A DNA stretch of 64,000 bases from Pisaster brevispinus (taxonomy: Eukaryota; Echinodermata; Asteroidea; Forcipulatida; Asteriidae), in NCBI GenBank assembly GCA_023634235.1, contig JAMKCF010000032.1, forward strand, positions 186,001 to 250,000, given 5' to 3'. Every line of letters begins with the position of its first letter. The stretch's first letter is position 1. A program made the translations under genes and the position numbers. The notes beneath the pieces are model-generated. The model was given only the letters and a program-made list of their open reading frames with translations, did not search any database and had not been told where the DNA came from. Shown here in pieces: positions 1-10,582 of the stretch.

Positions 1-166
1 TCTGTTTGAACTATGACCCTGTACATGTTGAACTGGATTATTTGGTAAATTTTCTAGACTCAGTTCAGCGCTGTGTAACTCTCTGAGCGAGAGCGCTCTA
101 TAAATGTCTTGATTGTATTGTATTGTCTCGTTCTGTATTGTATTTTATTTTATTTTATTTTCATAA
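1..166 (+). mobile_element. 3' end of a retroposon (LINE/SINE-like) with TATTG tail
   Basis: The segment around 90-110 has the form GCGCTCTATAAATG, followed by repeated TATTG units and then TTTTA units up to about 166. Many invertebrate LINE and SINE 3' ends have this 'gcgct-tataaatg' block followed by a short tandem tail. No coding part is visible here; it would lie upstream of the window. The family cannot be named from this fragment. Confidence 0.45.
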
Positions 167-400
167 ATACCTCAGTTTATCCATTCTTATTGGTCGACGG
201 GAGATCAGGTGGCCATGTTTAAACATGTGATATAAATGTGTGATATAAACAAAGTGTTTGAACATATGCGTGGCGTGCAAGCTGTATGCTTTGCGCTAAT
301 TAACGCTCAACACAATGAATACACTGGTAATCAACACACAATCTATTACTAACGATTTACAGATTTTTTGTTTACGGTTTTCAACAAAAAGGGCAGAACC
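167..400. other. Unassigned noncoding DNA
   Basis: Nothing supported is seen here. It is ordinary AT-rich sequence between a retroposon tail and a foldback element. Confidence 0.6.
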
Positions 401-582
401 CTGAAATAAAAGAGTGGTGACTCAGTCTTGAACGTTCGTTTAAAAACCTTGCAGGGTCGTGGCCATGCGATAAAGGACCTAGCCTTCGGCTTCAGCTTAG
501 TCCTTTATCACACGGCCACGACCCTGCCGGTTTTAACCGAACATTTTAAGACCTCGTCCCACCCACTCTTTTATTCCCTCAG
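401..582. mobile_element. Foldback element (palindromic MITE)
   Basis: The inner arms at 451-478 and 500-527 are inverted repeats identical at 26 of 28 positions, around a GC-rich apex. Weaker outer arms extend the symmetry to about 401 and 582: AATAAAAGAGTGG on the left against CCACTCTTTTATT on the right. No protein is encoded; the 75-codon frame across it simply reads through the hairpin. It looks like a non-autonomous foldback DNA transposon, but no target-site duplication was identified, so the superfamily is unknown. Confidence 0.6.
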
Positions 583-628
583 TATTGTATTGTATTGTAT
601 TGTATTGTATTGTATTGTATTGTATTGT
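583..628. repeat. (TATTG)n pentanucleotide microsatellite
   Basis: About nine near-perfect TATTG units abut the foldback element. The same pentamer tails the retroposon end at 112-150, so this could be a leftover retroposon tail. Confidence 0.9.
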
Positions 629-756
629 TTTCAATTTGCATGTTATCCAAAATAAAAAATATATGATGCATCATTGGAAAAGTACATTTTTACAATCATT
701 ACCAAACAAAATGGTTGTTTTTTTCTAGAGTTCAATTTTGTATGTTTCATACAACT

Positions 757-934
757 TACGTGACGTCATTGGATGTCCATTATAAATTGGTCTGTACATT
801 CCACACAGGGCGTAAGTCAAAAAGTCAAATTCAATGCTGTTTTTGATTGAATAATGTGGAAACTTGCGAATGAACTAAAAATGTCCCCATTGATAAATGT
901 ACAGACCAATGTATTTGAAGTATGACGTCATGTG
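757..934. mobile_element. Foldback MITE carrying a CRE palindrome in each arm
   Basis: The arms at 761-800 and 893-930 are inverted repeats. They share AATTGGTCTGTACAT on the left and ATGTACAGACCAAT on the right, and each arm carries TGACGTCA near its outer end (761-768 and 923-930). TGACGTCA is the consensus CREB/ATF site, though its presence here may simply be part of the transposon terminus. Confidence 0.5.
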
Positions 935-1428
935 ATGTTTTTGGGTGTTAACAAATTTCGTACTGCAAGCGTCAAATACAACGGCTTTGTAATCCATTTT
1001 AATGGGAGGTTAGAGACTTGTTAAAACAAAATCCACTCCATGAGAACTTTATCTTTTGGAAATTTGAGTGCAGTACAAAACTGAGTTTGACCTTGAAGAC
1101 CCTGTTTAAATGCACAATTTTGTAGAAAACACGCAAATGTAACAGATCTTATGGAATTTTGTGAATCTCAAATTATAGAGAGGGTTGTTTTTTTTTCTCA
1201 AATTGTCACCAAACATGACCTTCTTGGGACATAACTGATAACAACCTTATTTTGAAAGCGTCAAGCGAGTGTTACCAAGCTCACTCTTTTGAAAAACCTT
1301 GACAAAAACATATAGAGCATTGATGTAGTTTTCACCAAATAAACATGAACACCAAGTCTGATCATGAATACTTCCCACGTAGTTTATGGTGTGTTTGTTG
1401 AAAAGTAGAGGACGGGAACCAATTGACT
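935..1428. other. Unassigned noncoding DNA
   Basis: AT-rich sequence with no repeat, RNA or exon signal that I can support. Confidence 0.5.
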
Positions 1429-1478
1429 CCCCCCCCAAAAAAAACAAAAAACAAACCCAAAACCAAACCAAACAAACA

Positions 1479-1509
<31 letters not shown>

Positions 1510-1565
1510 CAAAACAAAACAAAACAAAACAAAACAAAACAAAACAAAACAAAATAAAATAAAAT
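1429..1565. repeat. C-run, A-run and (AAAAC)n microsatellite
   Basis: A run of C passes directly into A-runs, then into more than ten AAAAC units that decay to AAAAT. The T/C-rich complement creates three overlapping minus-strand open frames rich in Phe, Val and Leu, which are composition artefacts. It belongs to the C-then-A composite tracts seen elsewhere in the window. Confidence 0.9.
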
Positions 1566-2625
1566 AATACAAACAAATAAAAATGAAAAAAAAACACCCA
1601 GAAAAAGAAAAAAGAAGAAGAAAAAAACCCAACATTGATTTATTGGCCCTTTAAGAACCATCTCACCAGGCAACCTTCAGTAAACACACCTGTATAAAAC
1701 ATTGAAACATGATTGATGTTGTGAGGAACTTGTCAAAGAAGTAGGTAGCAATGAGTAAGGTCCCTCAAATGATTTCCATGATGTTCGGTTTAATTAAAAC
1801 TCGTTTGATATACGGTCATGTGACTGGAAGAAGAATGTTGCCAAAAGTTAGCGGAGAAGGGACGAAAGCAATTACATGTAATGTGCAAAATTGTGATTAA
1901 ACAAAACTGGGCGTGAAAGTTTGATGGGTTTTCTGCCATTTGTAAGTCGTTATTGGAAGGTTAATTCTGTTATGGAATAGGAAAACATGTCTTTGGAAGT
2001 AATTCTAGCAACAAAAACCTACACAGTTACACAAGTAGACCAAGTGATCGAGTTAAAGCACACGTCGATTCGATTAGATTTGAGGTTTATTTTGAAGATG
2101 TCTGTAGAGGTTTGGTTATAAGTTCGGTGGTTTGGTGAAGTGTTGCCTTCTGTTGTGGAATGCTTAAGGAGGTGATGAGCCATTGTCTAATCAAGGTCTC
2201 TAAGAGGTCTTGTTCATGGTCAATTGCGAAAAAAAAGAAAAGAACAGTTGTTCAACAAGCTTTGTTCTTGACTACAGCACGAGTTCTATCGTTGTCCAAG
2301 TGTTTTGCTATAGAACGAGAATTCTGTCTTCAAGCTTGGTTCCACCGTAGACTTTGGTTCTCTGTCTTAGAACAATGACCAACAATCTTGGTTCTGCTGT
2401 GGTTGAAGGGTCCTGCAAACAAACTTGGTTTCCTCATGATTTTCTGTAGAAATAGGGCAAAGGTTCTGCTACAGAGCAGCAGCTCTGCCCAAAAACACAA
2501 AAACACAAAAACAAGGGGCTTTCTAACAAGCTCAGCTCATTATTAAGCTTGGACCCTCGTAGTACTTTCCAAAAAGTTCCGACTCTGAAGACTTGTGCTC
2601 AGTAAGTTGACTCAGACTCAGTCTG
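1566..2625. other. Noncoding DNA, no supported gene
   Basis: The sequence is A-rich to 1630 and then ordinary. Short CTTGGTTC-like motifs recur loosely between 2260 and 2440 but do not form a measurable array. The 72-codon frame at 2160-2378 has no recognisable domain or splice context. Confidence 0.5.
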
Positions 2626-2695
2626 CAGGCTTTCTCAAAATGTCTACACTGTCAAAAGAGCAGGCTTTCTCAAAATGTCTACACTGTCAAAAGAG
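2626..2695. repeat. Perfect 35-bp tandem duplication
   Basis: A 35-base unit starting CAGGCTTTCTC and ending AAAAGAG occurs twice with no mismatch at 2626-2660 and 2661-2695. The absence of divergence points to a recent duplication. Confidence 0.92.
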
Positions 2696-3240
2696 ATGCG
2701 GTGTGTATATAACATTAACCAGCTCATGAGATATCAGCAGTATGTTTAAACAAATTGCAGGTGTCTATACTTCGCAATGAAATAAGAAATAAAGAGACAA
2801 AATGCCACGGTTCTTCCATTGATCAGAAAGAAACTGGAGCAATGTGATATCGATAACAGTGGCACACATTGTCTCTCTCATAACTCAAAAGACGTTGGAG
2901 CCCACAAGTCTAAGCCAAGTACAGCCATATTTTTTTTGTCTCCATATTTTGTCTATCTTGAGGACACTTCATGCGGAAATATAAGGCAAAGTTGATTGAG
3001 GATTAGGTCGGGTAAAATATTGCACCATAAAATGTATCATCCTGGGGGGGGGGTGGTTTATTTGAGAGAGAGAGGATGATGAGGGCCTTTTAAATTTATT
3101 TTTTACAAATTAATTCTTTCAAGGAGGAAAAAGGCCAGACTAAACATTTGCCGGCTCTGTAGAACTAAGAAGTCTAAATTATTGGTAAATTAAAATAATT
3201 GTCGAAAGAATTGGGCTAAGATGAAGCGAAAATATATGTA

Positions 3241-3296
3241 ATTTTTATTTTATTTTATTTATTTATTTTTTATTTTTTTTTTTTTTTGGGGGGGTG
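3241..3296. repeat. (TTTA)n, T-run and G-run composite tract
   Basis: TTTTA/TTTA units grade into an unbroken T-run and then GGGGGGG. Read on the minus strand this is C-run, A-run, TAAA units. The same order is seen at 11610, 56690 and 61553. Confidence 0.85.
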
Positions 3297-3488
3297 TGAA
3301 AAAATACTGATATATAAAAATTAAAAAAATGTGGCTTCAAAAAAGCGTGGGTGTTTTTTTTATATGTGGTCTTACTTTATGTAGGTGCCCAAACAATGAG
3401 CTTTTTAACATTTAAATAAAACAATGCAATTATGTATTGATACTTTTTACATATGTAAAGCCAGCACAGGAAGCACGAGGTAAAAACT

Positions 3489-3640
3489 AGGGGCCAATTT
3501 CATAGAGCTGCTTTGGGCACATAAATTTGCTGTGCGCTGAAAAATTCTGCTTCGTTGCAGAATCAGGTCATTAGTCAGAAAACACAAGGCTCAATTTCAT
3601 AAAGCCTTGTGCGAACACAAACTTGCTCAGAACCAACAAA
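3489..3640. mobile_element. Fragment of the 'AATTTCATAGAGCTGC' dispersed repeat (family D)
   Basis: It contains GGGCCAATTTCATAGAGCTGC followed by GCACA/TTGCT modules, and a second 'CTCAATTTCATAAAGCC' module near 3590. Related copies occur at 5750, 18600, 30305, 32540, 44368 and 62318. The alternation of TGCTAAGCA-like words on both strands suggests a degraded inverted-repeat DNA transposon. Confidence 0.6.
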
Positions 3641-3667
3641 TTTTTTTTATATATAACATGAACTTGA

Positions 3668-3830
3668 AGGTATTATACAGGATTGGTAGAGCTGACAAAA
3701 TATAGTTGTCCATGTTTTGTGTTCGGAAAGTGTTTATGTTTTGTGTGTCAACCATTATATGAAATAAACCTGCGACAATTTTGGGCTTATTTCGCTGTGT
3801 GAGTCGTGAGAAAATAGTGACAAAACCAAG
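3668..3830. mobile_element. Kolobok-like MITE fragment, family K-C
   Basis: It begins AAGGTATTATACAGGATTGG, the same end as copies at 32448 and 33627. Its inner part (TTTGGGCTTA then GAGAAAATAGTGA) matches the reverse complement of 33840-33900. The overlapping small open frames have no domain content. Confidence 0.65.
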
Positions 3831-4197
3831 CATCCCATGTGTTAATGCGCAGGTTGTGATATGGACCTTGCAATATGGTTTAATATCATATTGTTGTCAT
3901 GAATCGACCAGTCGGACAGGTGATGAATTAAAAAAAAGAGAATATATAAAAACTGTTACTTATGCCATGGACAACCCCGCTGATTGTAAATTGTAAATAT
4001 ACATGACAATCTGTAACACAATCACATTTTTCCCAAACTGGCAGATTGACTTACAAACTACCCGCGTGACTGATATCTCGGAGTGGGTGGTGGTTTTGTT
4101 CTTAATCTATCGTCCTGATCCGCAGCGGTTCAATGCAATCAATTTCCAATTCAAATTCCAATTCCCTCCAAAATAGTGACTACACGATAATTCGTAC

Positions 4198-4290
4198 AAA
4201 TGCCAATAAGCTCTCATGCGCCCTTAGCCATGTCCGTACAGTCCACAAGACGCGAGCAGCGAAAGCACACAAGGCCGCTGACTGCAAAAA
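4198..4290 (+). repeat. Copy 1 of a 90-bp dispersed repeat with a shared open frame
   Basis: It starts GCCAATAAGCTCTCATGC and aligns to 5833-5925 with roughly 85% identity by eye, in the same orientation and 1.6 kb apart. One frame is open in both copies and reads ANKLSCALSHVRTVHKTRAA here. It is probably the remnant of a transposon or retroposon; I do not recognise the peptide. Confidence 0.65.
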
Positions 4291-4995
4291 AAAAGCACGA
4301 AGAAGGTGTAGATTCTTTTGGTGTCTTTCTTTGGTGTGCCTCGGGGCAGAATTTCACAGCGGTGTGCCCACGACACCAACTCTAATGGAATCACAATTTG
4401 AAAATTACATGTATGTGTTTTTTAAGGGCTCGATATATTCGGGCCGCATCGTGATGGAAGTGGAATATCAGATGCATACACGCGCACAGTCACTGTGCAT
4501 GGTCTGTGAACCCTGCACACACTCGCATTTACAATGTGCCGAATAAATTGGATACATGTCCATGGCTCATGTCTTATCAAGTTTGCGTAGTATGTATTGC
4601 GTAGGGAGCCTACGCATTATGCGCAACATTCATCTCTATGCATGACACACTATACCGTTCATTATTTTCAATTTGAGTATTTAACAAGGTTTCCGTGAAT
4701 AACTGTAACAGTTTTGCCCCTGAGCGATGTTCTCATCAACTTTGTTTTTATTACAGATAGTACATTATTATTAAATGCATTAATGTTACTGGCATTGATA
4801 AAGATTAAATCTTAGTCACGGACTGTATTACACTATGTGGACTATGTACACACTGGTTGGACAACTGTCTGACTTCAAAGTGATGATGAGTCAAATCTTC
4901 TGAATAAAGTTGTATAGAGGAGATGCTATGATGGAGTACAGTGAAGATGCATACTCATACACTGTACACAGGCAGCCGCCATGGTGAATGCAAAT
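4291..4995. other. Noncoding DNA
   Basis: No exon, RNA or clear repeat. The 137-codon frame running 4133-4546 is explained by the repeat copy at its start and has no known domain. Confidence 0.5.
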
Positions 4996-4999
4996 TTCA

Positions 5000-5070
5000 G
5001 AGTCCTCTCCCCCCCCCCCCCCACCCCATCCCCCTCTCTCTCTCTCTCCCGCATCATCATCATCATCCCC
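5000..5070. repeat. C-run, (CT)n and (CAT)n low-complexity tract
   Basis: A long C-run is followed by CT dinucleotides and four to five CAT triplets. Confidence 0.85.
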
Positions 5071-5344
5071 TAGGGAGTTTTATTCGCTCATCTCACCCAT
5101 GTCACATCGGGTCATGCTTGGTGTAGCAGACACATGTGTCTGTAGGTGATTTGCATGGTGAATGCAATAGAATGTTTTGGGGGGGGGATGCCCAAGGTTC
5201 ATGCAGTTAGAATGGGACTTAAAACGGCCTGTATTCAATGACTGCTGCTTATGGGGATTCGTGTTGTTGTTCCTTGTCTTGGAGTGACTCCCTGAAGAGA
5301 TGACAACTCAAAATGTGGAGTGCCATTGAGTAAGATGTAGACAA

Positions 5345-5738
5345 TATATAGTCTTATACAGCACACGTATCTACCATAAGATACTCAAGGCGCTGGAACA
5401 AACAGAAACATTTTAAGACAGGTTTTTGAATTTTGAAACTATGAGACCCATTTATGTAGCACCTTACAAGAGTTGAAAGGTGCTACGGCGCATTCAGCAG
5501 CCACTGCAAGGAAAACCGGGGCAGACCCCTTCTGTTTAGTGATAAGTGGGTTCTTTTACAGGCATCACAGCAAACAGACCCTACGGCTTTACGTCCCATC
5601 GAAAGGAAGAAGCAGTAATGGGTAAATGTCTTGCTTAAGGACACAAATGTCAAGACCGCGACTCGAACCCACACTCTGCTGATCAAAAACGCCAGAGCTT
5701 GAGCCCGTTGCTCTTAACCCCTCGGCCACAACACACCA
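5345..5738 (-). mobile_element. tRNA-derived SINE, Leu/Ser-like head (SINE-L copy 1)
   Basis: On the minus strand the 5' head at about 5735-5655 has a B-box GGTTCGAGTC and a GGCCGAGG-type A-box with a long variable arm, as in class II (Leu/Ser) tRNAs. The body then has AGCAAGACA and GGACGTAAAGCCG words shared with 26465 and 63130. The 67-codon minus frame is a reading of this SINE, not a gene. Confidence 0.8.
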
Positions 5739-5749
5739 CATAGAGTAGA

Positions 5750-5832
5750 GTTGGGCCCGTTTTCATAGAGCTGCTTAAGCACTGAAAGCAGCTAAGCACG
5801 AAACAACATTGCTTACCATGTACCGTCTGTGA
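5750..5832. mobile_element. Family D fragment
   Basis: TTGGGCCCGTTTTCATAGAGCTGC and AGCTAAGCACG words match the family D end. It sits between the SINE head and copy 2 of the 90-bp repeat, so three repeats are stacked here. Confidence 0.6.
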
Positions 5833-5925
5833 CAATTGCCAATAAGCTCTCATGCACCCTTATCCATGTCCACGCAGTCCGCAAGACTCGAGCAGCTAGA
5901 GCACTCAAGGCCACCGACCGCAAAT
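5833..5925 (+). repeat. Copy 2 of the 90-bp dispersed repeat
   Basis: This matches 4198-4290. The shared frame continues here as far as a TAG at about 5945 and reads ANKLSCTLIHVHAVRKTRAA. Conservation of an open frame in two copies is suggestive only. Confidence 0.65.
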
Positions 5926-6496
5926 TTGATAAAATCATGTTTTAGTTTCACTTTTTAGACCAATGTGTGAAGTTTGGTTTTTGAGGAGAGCATTTTGTAG
6001 CTCTCCTATGAAGGACTGCACATGCGTGATGTCCAGGTACAATGAACTGTGTATCATGGGGGAAACAAAATAATAATGGTATGCGAATCACAAGGCAACG
6101 TTTGGTACATGTAGACTAGCTATATCATCAGATCATCAGGCCAACTGGTACTCATGGCCTCTGGAAAAAAACATCCTGTAGAGAAAGGACAAAGCAAGAG
6201 TCAAGGCTGTATAGATTCGACAGTCTGCAATTTACATCCAAACAATAATGCTGCGACAATTTATAGCGTACATGTACAACGTGTACAGCGTGTATGTAGG
6301 TTGTCTTTTTGATTGACGTAAATTTTCTGACTATCTTGTTTTTTCTCAAGGGTTTGATATCACTCCTGATGTACAGTCAGTTTAGTATAATTAGCAAAAC
6401 TGCTGCTACTGATATGAGCTGTCTTTGAATTTAGATAACGTGTAGCGCTTTTATGTTGGAAAGCCTCTGCTGCTGGGTCACTTTCTCTTTGTGAAT

Positions 6497-6690
6497 AAAT
6501 CTAATGTACAACATTGTGAAATCAAGCTCATGAATCAAGCTTATGTACAACTTTAATGGTGAAATCAAGCTAACGAATCAAGCTAATGTGCAACATTATT
6601 AATGGTGAAATCAAGCTCATGAATCAAGTTATTGTACAACACTTAATGGTAAAATCAAGCTATTGAATCAAGCTAATGTACAACATTGTT
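6497..6690. repeat. Tandem repeat, about 45-bp unit, 4-5 diverged copies
   Basis: Units contain AATCAAGCT, ATGTACAACATT and TTAATGGTGAAAT in fixed order, with unit-to-unit substitutions and small indels. Confidence 0.85.
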
Positions 6691-6699
6691 AATAGTTGA

Positions 6700-8069
6700 T
6701 GCTGTTACAATGTTCATGTAACGCTCAACCTTGTTTTCAGTTAGAAGGTAAACATGTACAACAGGCAGACTGCTTTTACTCTGTGTGTTTGTTCTCTTTG
6801 AATCAAGACAAAGTACATCAGTTATAGTTTCTTTGGATGTATGAAAATTTATTCACTTCTTTTTGTCTTTTTCCCTTTGTTATGAAACAGAATATAGGCA
6901 TTCACATCATAATGACTAATGTTTGTCCTAAATTGTAATTGTTTATAATTCATTAAAATTTAATCTTTTTCATGTAAAATGCTGAATACAATAATAATGC
7001 TTGTTGGCGAAAACAAATTTTCGGAATCAATTCTGTGAGGGAGGGAACACTGTCTGCATTTTAATGAATAAGTGTCAATTAATATCTTTTAATTCTATTG
7101 ACTCGTTAAAAAAACAACGACTCATTTCCAAACAAAAGGCAGACACCAATCAAATGCGGAAGGTGACACTGTGACTTTTTTTAATTAAAGTAATTACACC
7201 TGGCCTCCTATGTTACCATGGCAGCAATTCCCCAAAGCAACCACCAGAAGGGATTTCCATGACAACCTAACATTCAAACAAAATAATGGCATCAGTCCCT
7301 TCCCTAAATATATATTTTTAAATAAAATTAAAAACATGCCTGTAGAGCCTTGGATAACCTTTGAACCTATGAATCTCCAAGACACCCCCCCCACCATCCA
7401 AAGTGAATTCTTGATACTCACAGGAGGCAGGTGGTGATCAATATCAATTTAATTTTCCTCCTTTTTTTGTACTTCAGTGTCATCTTATTTTTTTCAGCCA
7501 AAAATACCTTTGTGCGAAACATCACTCACAAGGACACTGTTAACAAGCGCAGTGGCTGTGCAGATTGTAGGGAGGGTACAGCATGGGATTTTACAAGGAC
7601 GAGAGCAATCTTTGGAATTCCCTTGCTTTCATTTTTAAGACATCCTGTATCTGCCCAGCGACAATTATTCCTGCTTAACTCTTGGAAACCAACATGATTT
7701 TTAGCGCTTTCATTGAAAAAAAAAGTGCCTTTGAGAAAAATTTGTATTCTGTTAGAAGTCATGTTTCGTTAAAAGTGTCACCCACCTTCAAAAATAGCTT
7801 TGCTTTGGAGTAGGTCTCTTTAATTGGAAAATGTTGATTATTATCTTACAAATTGTAAAGTTACCTTGCGTTCATACCTATACCTGTATATAGGACTGAT
7901 TATTCAGAATGGCATTGCGATGCGTTGTAAACAAATAAACTATTTTGTGTTTGTTGATGTTGATTGTGTTGTGTTGAAGACATTTGTTTACACAAACAAC
8001 AACGCAGTGGCATAACTAAGAGGAGGGGGCGTGGGGGCCACTTCTCTCTTCCTCCCATGCTTAAGTCTT
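6700..8069. other. Noncoding DNA, several overlapping short frames only
   Basis: Open frames on both strands at 7194-7762 overlap one another, lack splice or domain evidence and are treated as chance. No RNA gene is seen. Confidence 0.5.
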
Positions 8070-8166
8070 ATCAATTCAATGTTTGAAGAGCTCTCCAGTG
8101 CTCTTTACCAAGGAAGTTTTTATGGTCATTATTTTTTGGCATAGTTACCAAAGGTATACCCTCCCT
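8070..8166 (-). mobile_element. Truncated Kolobok-like MITE end (family K-B)
   Basis: On the minus strand it begins AGGGAGGGTATACCTTTGG directly inside a TTAA at 8167-8170 and continues with the ATAATGACCATAAAAACTT block of this family. The other end is missing. Confidence 0.6.
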
Positions 8167-8572
8167 TTAAAGTTAAGTTGCTAATGAAAATATTCTCACA
8201 GAACATTTCTATCAGAGTGCCAATGAAAACACTCTCACAGAACATTTTTATCAGAGTGCAACAATTCTCCGGAAACTTACGACAGGAAAACAGCCAAGTC
8301 AAAATGGAAAACTGAAAACATACCCTTTTCAAGCGTTTTCGTTTAAGAAGAAACGTATTTTCATAATAAACAGTATAATTCCTTTTTTTTCTTCCCATGG
8401 GATATATTTTACATAAGGATCACCTTTCACATTCACTGGATACAAAAGATGTATTTCTGCAAAATGATTCCTCAGATGCCCTCAGGCTATGATACTCGTT
8501 CTCCGTATATTATCAGCAAGTTGCAATGTGATCTAGGAATGAGTCAGGTGCCTTGTCACTATTGTCTCTTAA

Positions 8573-9021
8573 AGGTAGGGTCATAGATTGGTAACTATAC
8601 TCCAAAAATTAACGACCATAAAAACTTGGTGAGGAGCGCTACAGCTGTTGATAGTATAAACTATTTTGAGAAAGGATTCCCTTCAAAGTAAAATGTTTTG
8701 GGTAATTTTTTTTACTCAAAAACATTTGTGTCTGAGAAACAATTCATGCATGAATTGTTTCTCAGACACAAATTCATGCATGAATTGTTTCTCAGATTCC
8801 TGAAGGTTGGTGTTCATTCGTGAATGTTACAGCTAGTGGTACCTGCTGCCACCTTGCTAAATGTGGATGGATTCGATGGTCTTGTGAAAATACTGTGACA
8901 GTTTTTTTGTAGACACTGTATTCAGCTGAAACTTTCACATGTGACTTTTTTTGTAACTTTCTTTATAATTTTACCTTTGAATCAGCATTACATTGACAAA
9001 AACCAATCTTTGACCCTACCT
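8573..9021. mobile_element. Complete TTAA-flanked MITE (Kolobok-like, family K-A)
   Basis: The left terminus AGGTAGGGTCATAGATTGGT pairs with the right terminus at 19 of 20 positions. TTAA lies immediately outside both ends (8569-8572 and 9022-9025). A TTAA duplication with AGG...CCT termini fits the Kolobok superfamily, in which ends are 5'-RR...YY-3'; piggyBac also uses TTAA but usually begins with CC. There is no transposase frame, so it is non-autonomous. Partial relatives lie at 21190 and 47350. Confidence 0.8.
8725..8772. repeat. Perfect 48-bp palindrome inside the K-A MITE
   Basis: Two 24-base arms meet at CATG|CATG between 8748 and 8749 with no mismatch and no spacer. A 26-base part of the right arm with its centre is repeated directly at about 8771-8796. 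Confidence 0.95.
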
Positions 9022-9363
9022 TTAACCACTGCTTGGTTTTATCTTTGGCCAGGTATGCAACATTTTCTGCAAACTGCAGCAGAAAATGTCTCTCTCTCTG
9101 AGATGCTGCCAGTGGTGGGTCTGCACTCATGCCCTCATCACACTGAAACACAACTCAGACAGTTGAATCACTTTTTCTGGCTCTTATACGACTGGAAATA
9201 TGTTATAACGGATGAAACTACATCCACATTGTACAACATGCTTTATAGAAAACAACATCTCAGTATACATTGTAAGAATAGTTATTCAACATCGTAATGT
9301 AGAATATAAAAATCACAAGCAATATTAACGTGATAGTTTCAATTTTTCAAGAGCTCTCATTGG

Positions 9364-9535
9364 ATGAGTTGAAGGGTCTGGATGATTTGAATGATTTTGT
9401 TTTGGGGGGATTTGATTAGTTTGGATGATTTGGGTGATTTAGATGAATTATATGATTTGGATCATTTAGAGGAATTGGAGGATTTGGACGACGTGGATGA
9501 TTTGAAGTGTCTGGAGGTTTTGGATGAAATGTCAC
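9364..9535 (+). repeat. Degenerate 9-bp repeat (GATGATTTG-like)
   Basis: Units of the type GATGATTTG/GATGAATTG recur about 15 times. The 75-codon frame at 9391-9618 reads alternating Leu/Asp/Glu (LDDLGDLDELYDLDHLEE), which the repeat unit dictates. It has no start context, splice sites or domain; I treat it as a minisatellite, not a gene. Confidence 0.65.
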
Positions 9536-10079
9536 TCGATAGACCAAATGCTTTAATTAATAGAATATGCCAACCCACAAATTTATACCTGCTGAAAATA
9601 ACAGATGACTTAAGTTGATCACTTGATAACAAGCAGTTTGCTCGATCATAAATCAAAATGAGTTTTTTCAAGTTTAATATACCTTGCTCGAAGGAGTCAC
9701 TCTTATGGATCGAGGCGTGGAACAAAAAAATATGTAGCATGTTAAGTTTTACACACTGCATCAATAGGGAAATGTTATTGCCCCAAGATTGAACTTATCT
9801 TGAATTATGCTAAAGGTGACAGAGAGCAAAAGCCTCTAGTCGTATGTTCTGACAACAAAAGTAAAATCCCAGCATTAATTTATTCTCAAGTTTGGGAGTT
9901 TATTGTGTTGCCAGATTTTGCTGGGTTCAGGAAATGTCTGAGTAAAATTGGCACTGGGTCAAAACAAGTATTCAGATTGTCACATTCAAGTAAAAAATTA
10001 CAAAGAAAAGTAAAGTTACCTCTGAATGAAAGTATGAGGGTTTGTTCTGGCACCGTGTACAAAGTTATTGACAAAATAA
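9536..10079. other. Noncoding DNA
   Basis: The 105-codon frame at 9800-10117 runs into the SINE head and has no recognisable domain. Confidence 0.5.
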
Positions 10080-10185
10080 GACTAGATAGCTCAGTTGGTA
10101 GGGTGCTGGCTTGTTAATCCGGAGGTCACAGGTTCAAGTCCCGCTCTAGTAATTTTGTTTCCGGTCAACCCAAAATTATTGTAAG
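10080..10185 (+). mobile_element. tRNA-Asn-like SINE head (SINE-N copy 1)
   Basis: It has a recognisable tRNA outline: TAGCTCAGTTGG (A-box), anticodon loop TTGTTAA giving anticodon GTT (Asn), and GGTTCAAGTCC (B-box). Pairing is imperfect: the T-stem has two mismatches and the anticodon stem one, so a functional tRNA is unlikely. The downstream AATTTTGTTTCCGGTCAACC is shared in form with the minus-strand copy at 30955-31090, which supports a SINE over a lone tRNA pseudogene. Confidence 0.7.
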
Positions 10186-10498
10186 TATACACTTCAGACT
10201 GAAATCTCAACCAGATTCTATACGAATTACACCATTTGTCAAACCTAAAACAAAATCTGCTATGATCATTAACTTGACTCATTGTCAGACTGTCTGCTTT
10301 TTGTCCGTTCGTTTATAGACAGTGGCGTCAATAAATTAAAACCAATCTGATAAAAATATGAGTGTTTGGAAAGTGAGGCTGGTAATGAAGCAACTGATGC
10401 AGGCATCCTGTGTCATTCATTCCGTAATGGTTCACTTAGCCAGAGAGAATCCATCAAGTATGAGACTTTATTGGTTGACAGCAGTGGCGTAAACAGCA

Positions 10499-10582
10499 TA
10501 GGTGGGGGATGGGGTGTGAGGGGGTGGGGAGCCTCCCGACTCTCAGAACCCTAGCCTCCCCAACCCTGCCCCCCTCCCCAAC
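10499..10582. repeat. G-rich then C-rich imperfect inverted block
   Basis: GGTGGGGAGCCTCC is followed about 25 bases later by AGCCTCCCCAACC and C-runs. It is low-complexity GC-rich sequence in an AT-rich setting with weak hairpin potential. Confidence 0.5.

Noticed and set aside
1247..1673. Phe/Leu/Val-rich membrane protein on the minus strand
   Set aside because: It is a translation of the (GTTTT)n microsatellite in three frames.
4133..4546. 137-residue protein
   Set aside because: Its start overlaps a repeat copy and the rest has no recognisable domain.
10080..10151. Functional tRNA-Asn (GTT)
   Set aside because: Mismatches in the T-stem and anticodon stem, and a shared downstream body with the minus copy at 30955, make it a SINE head.
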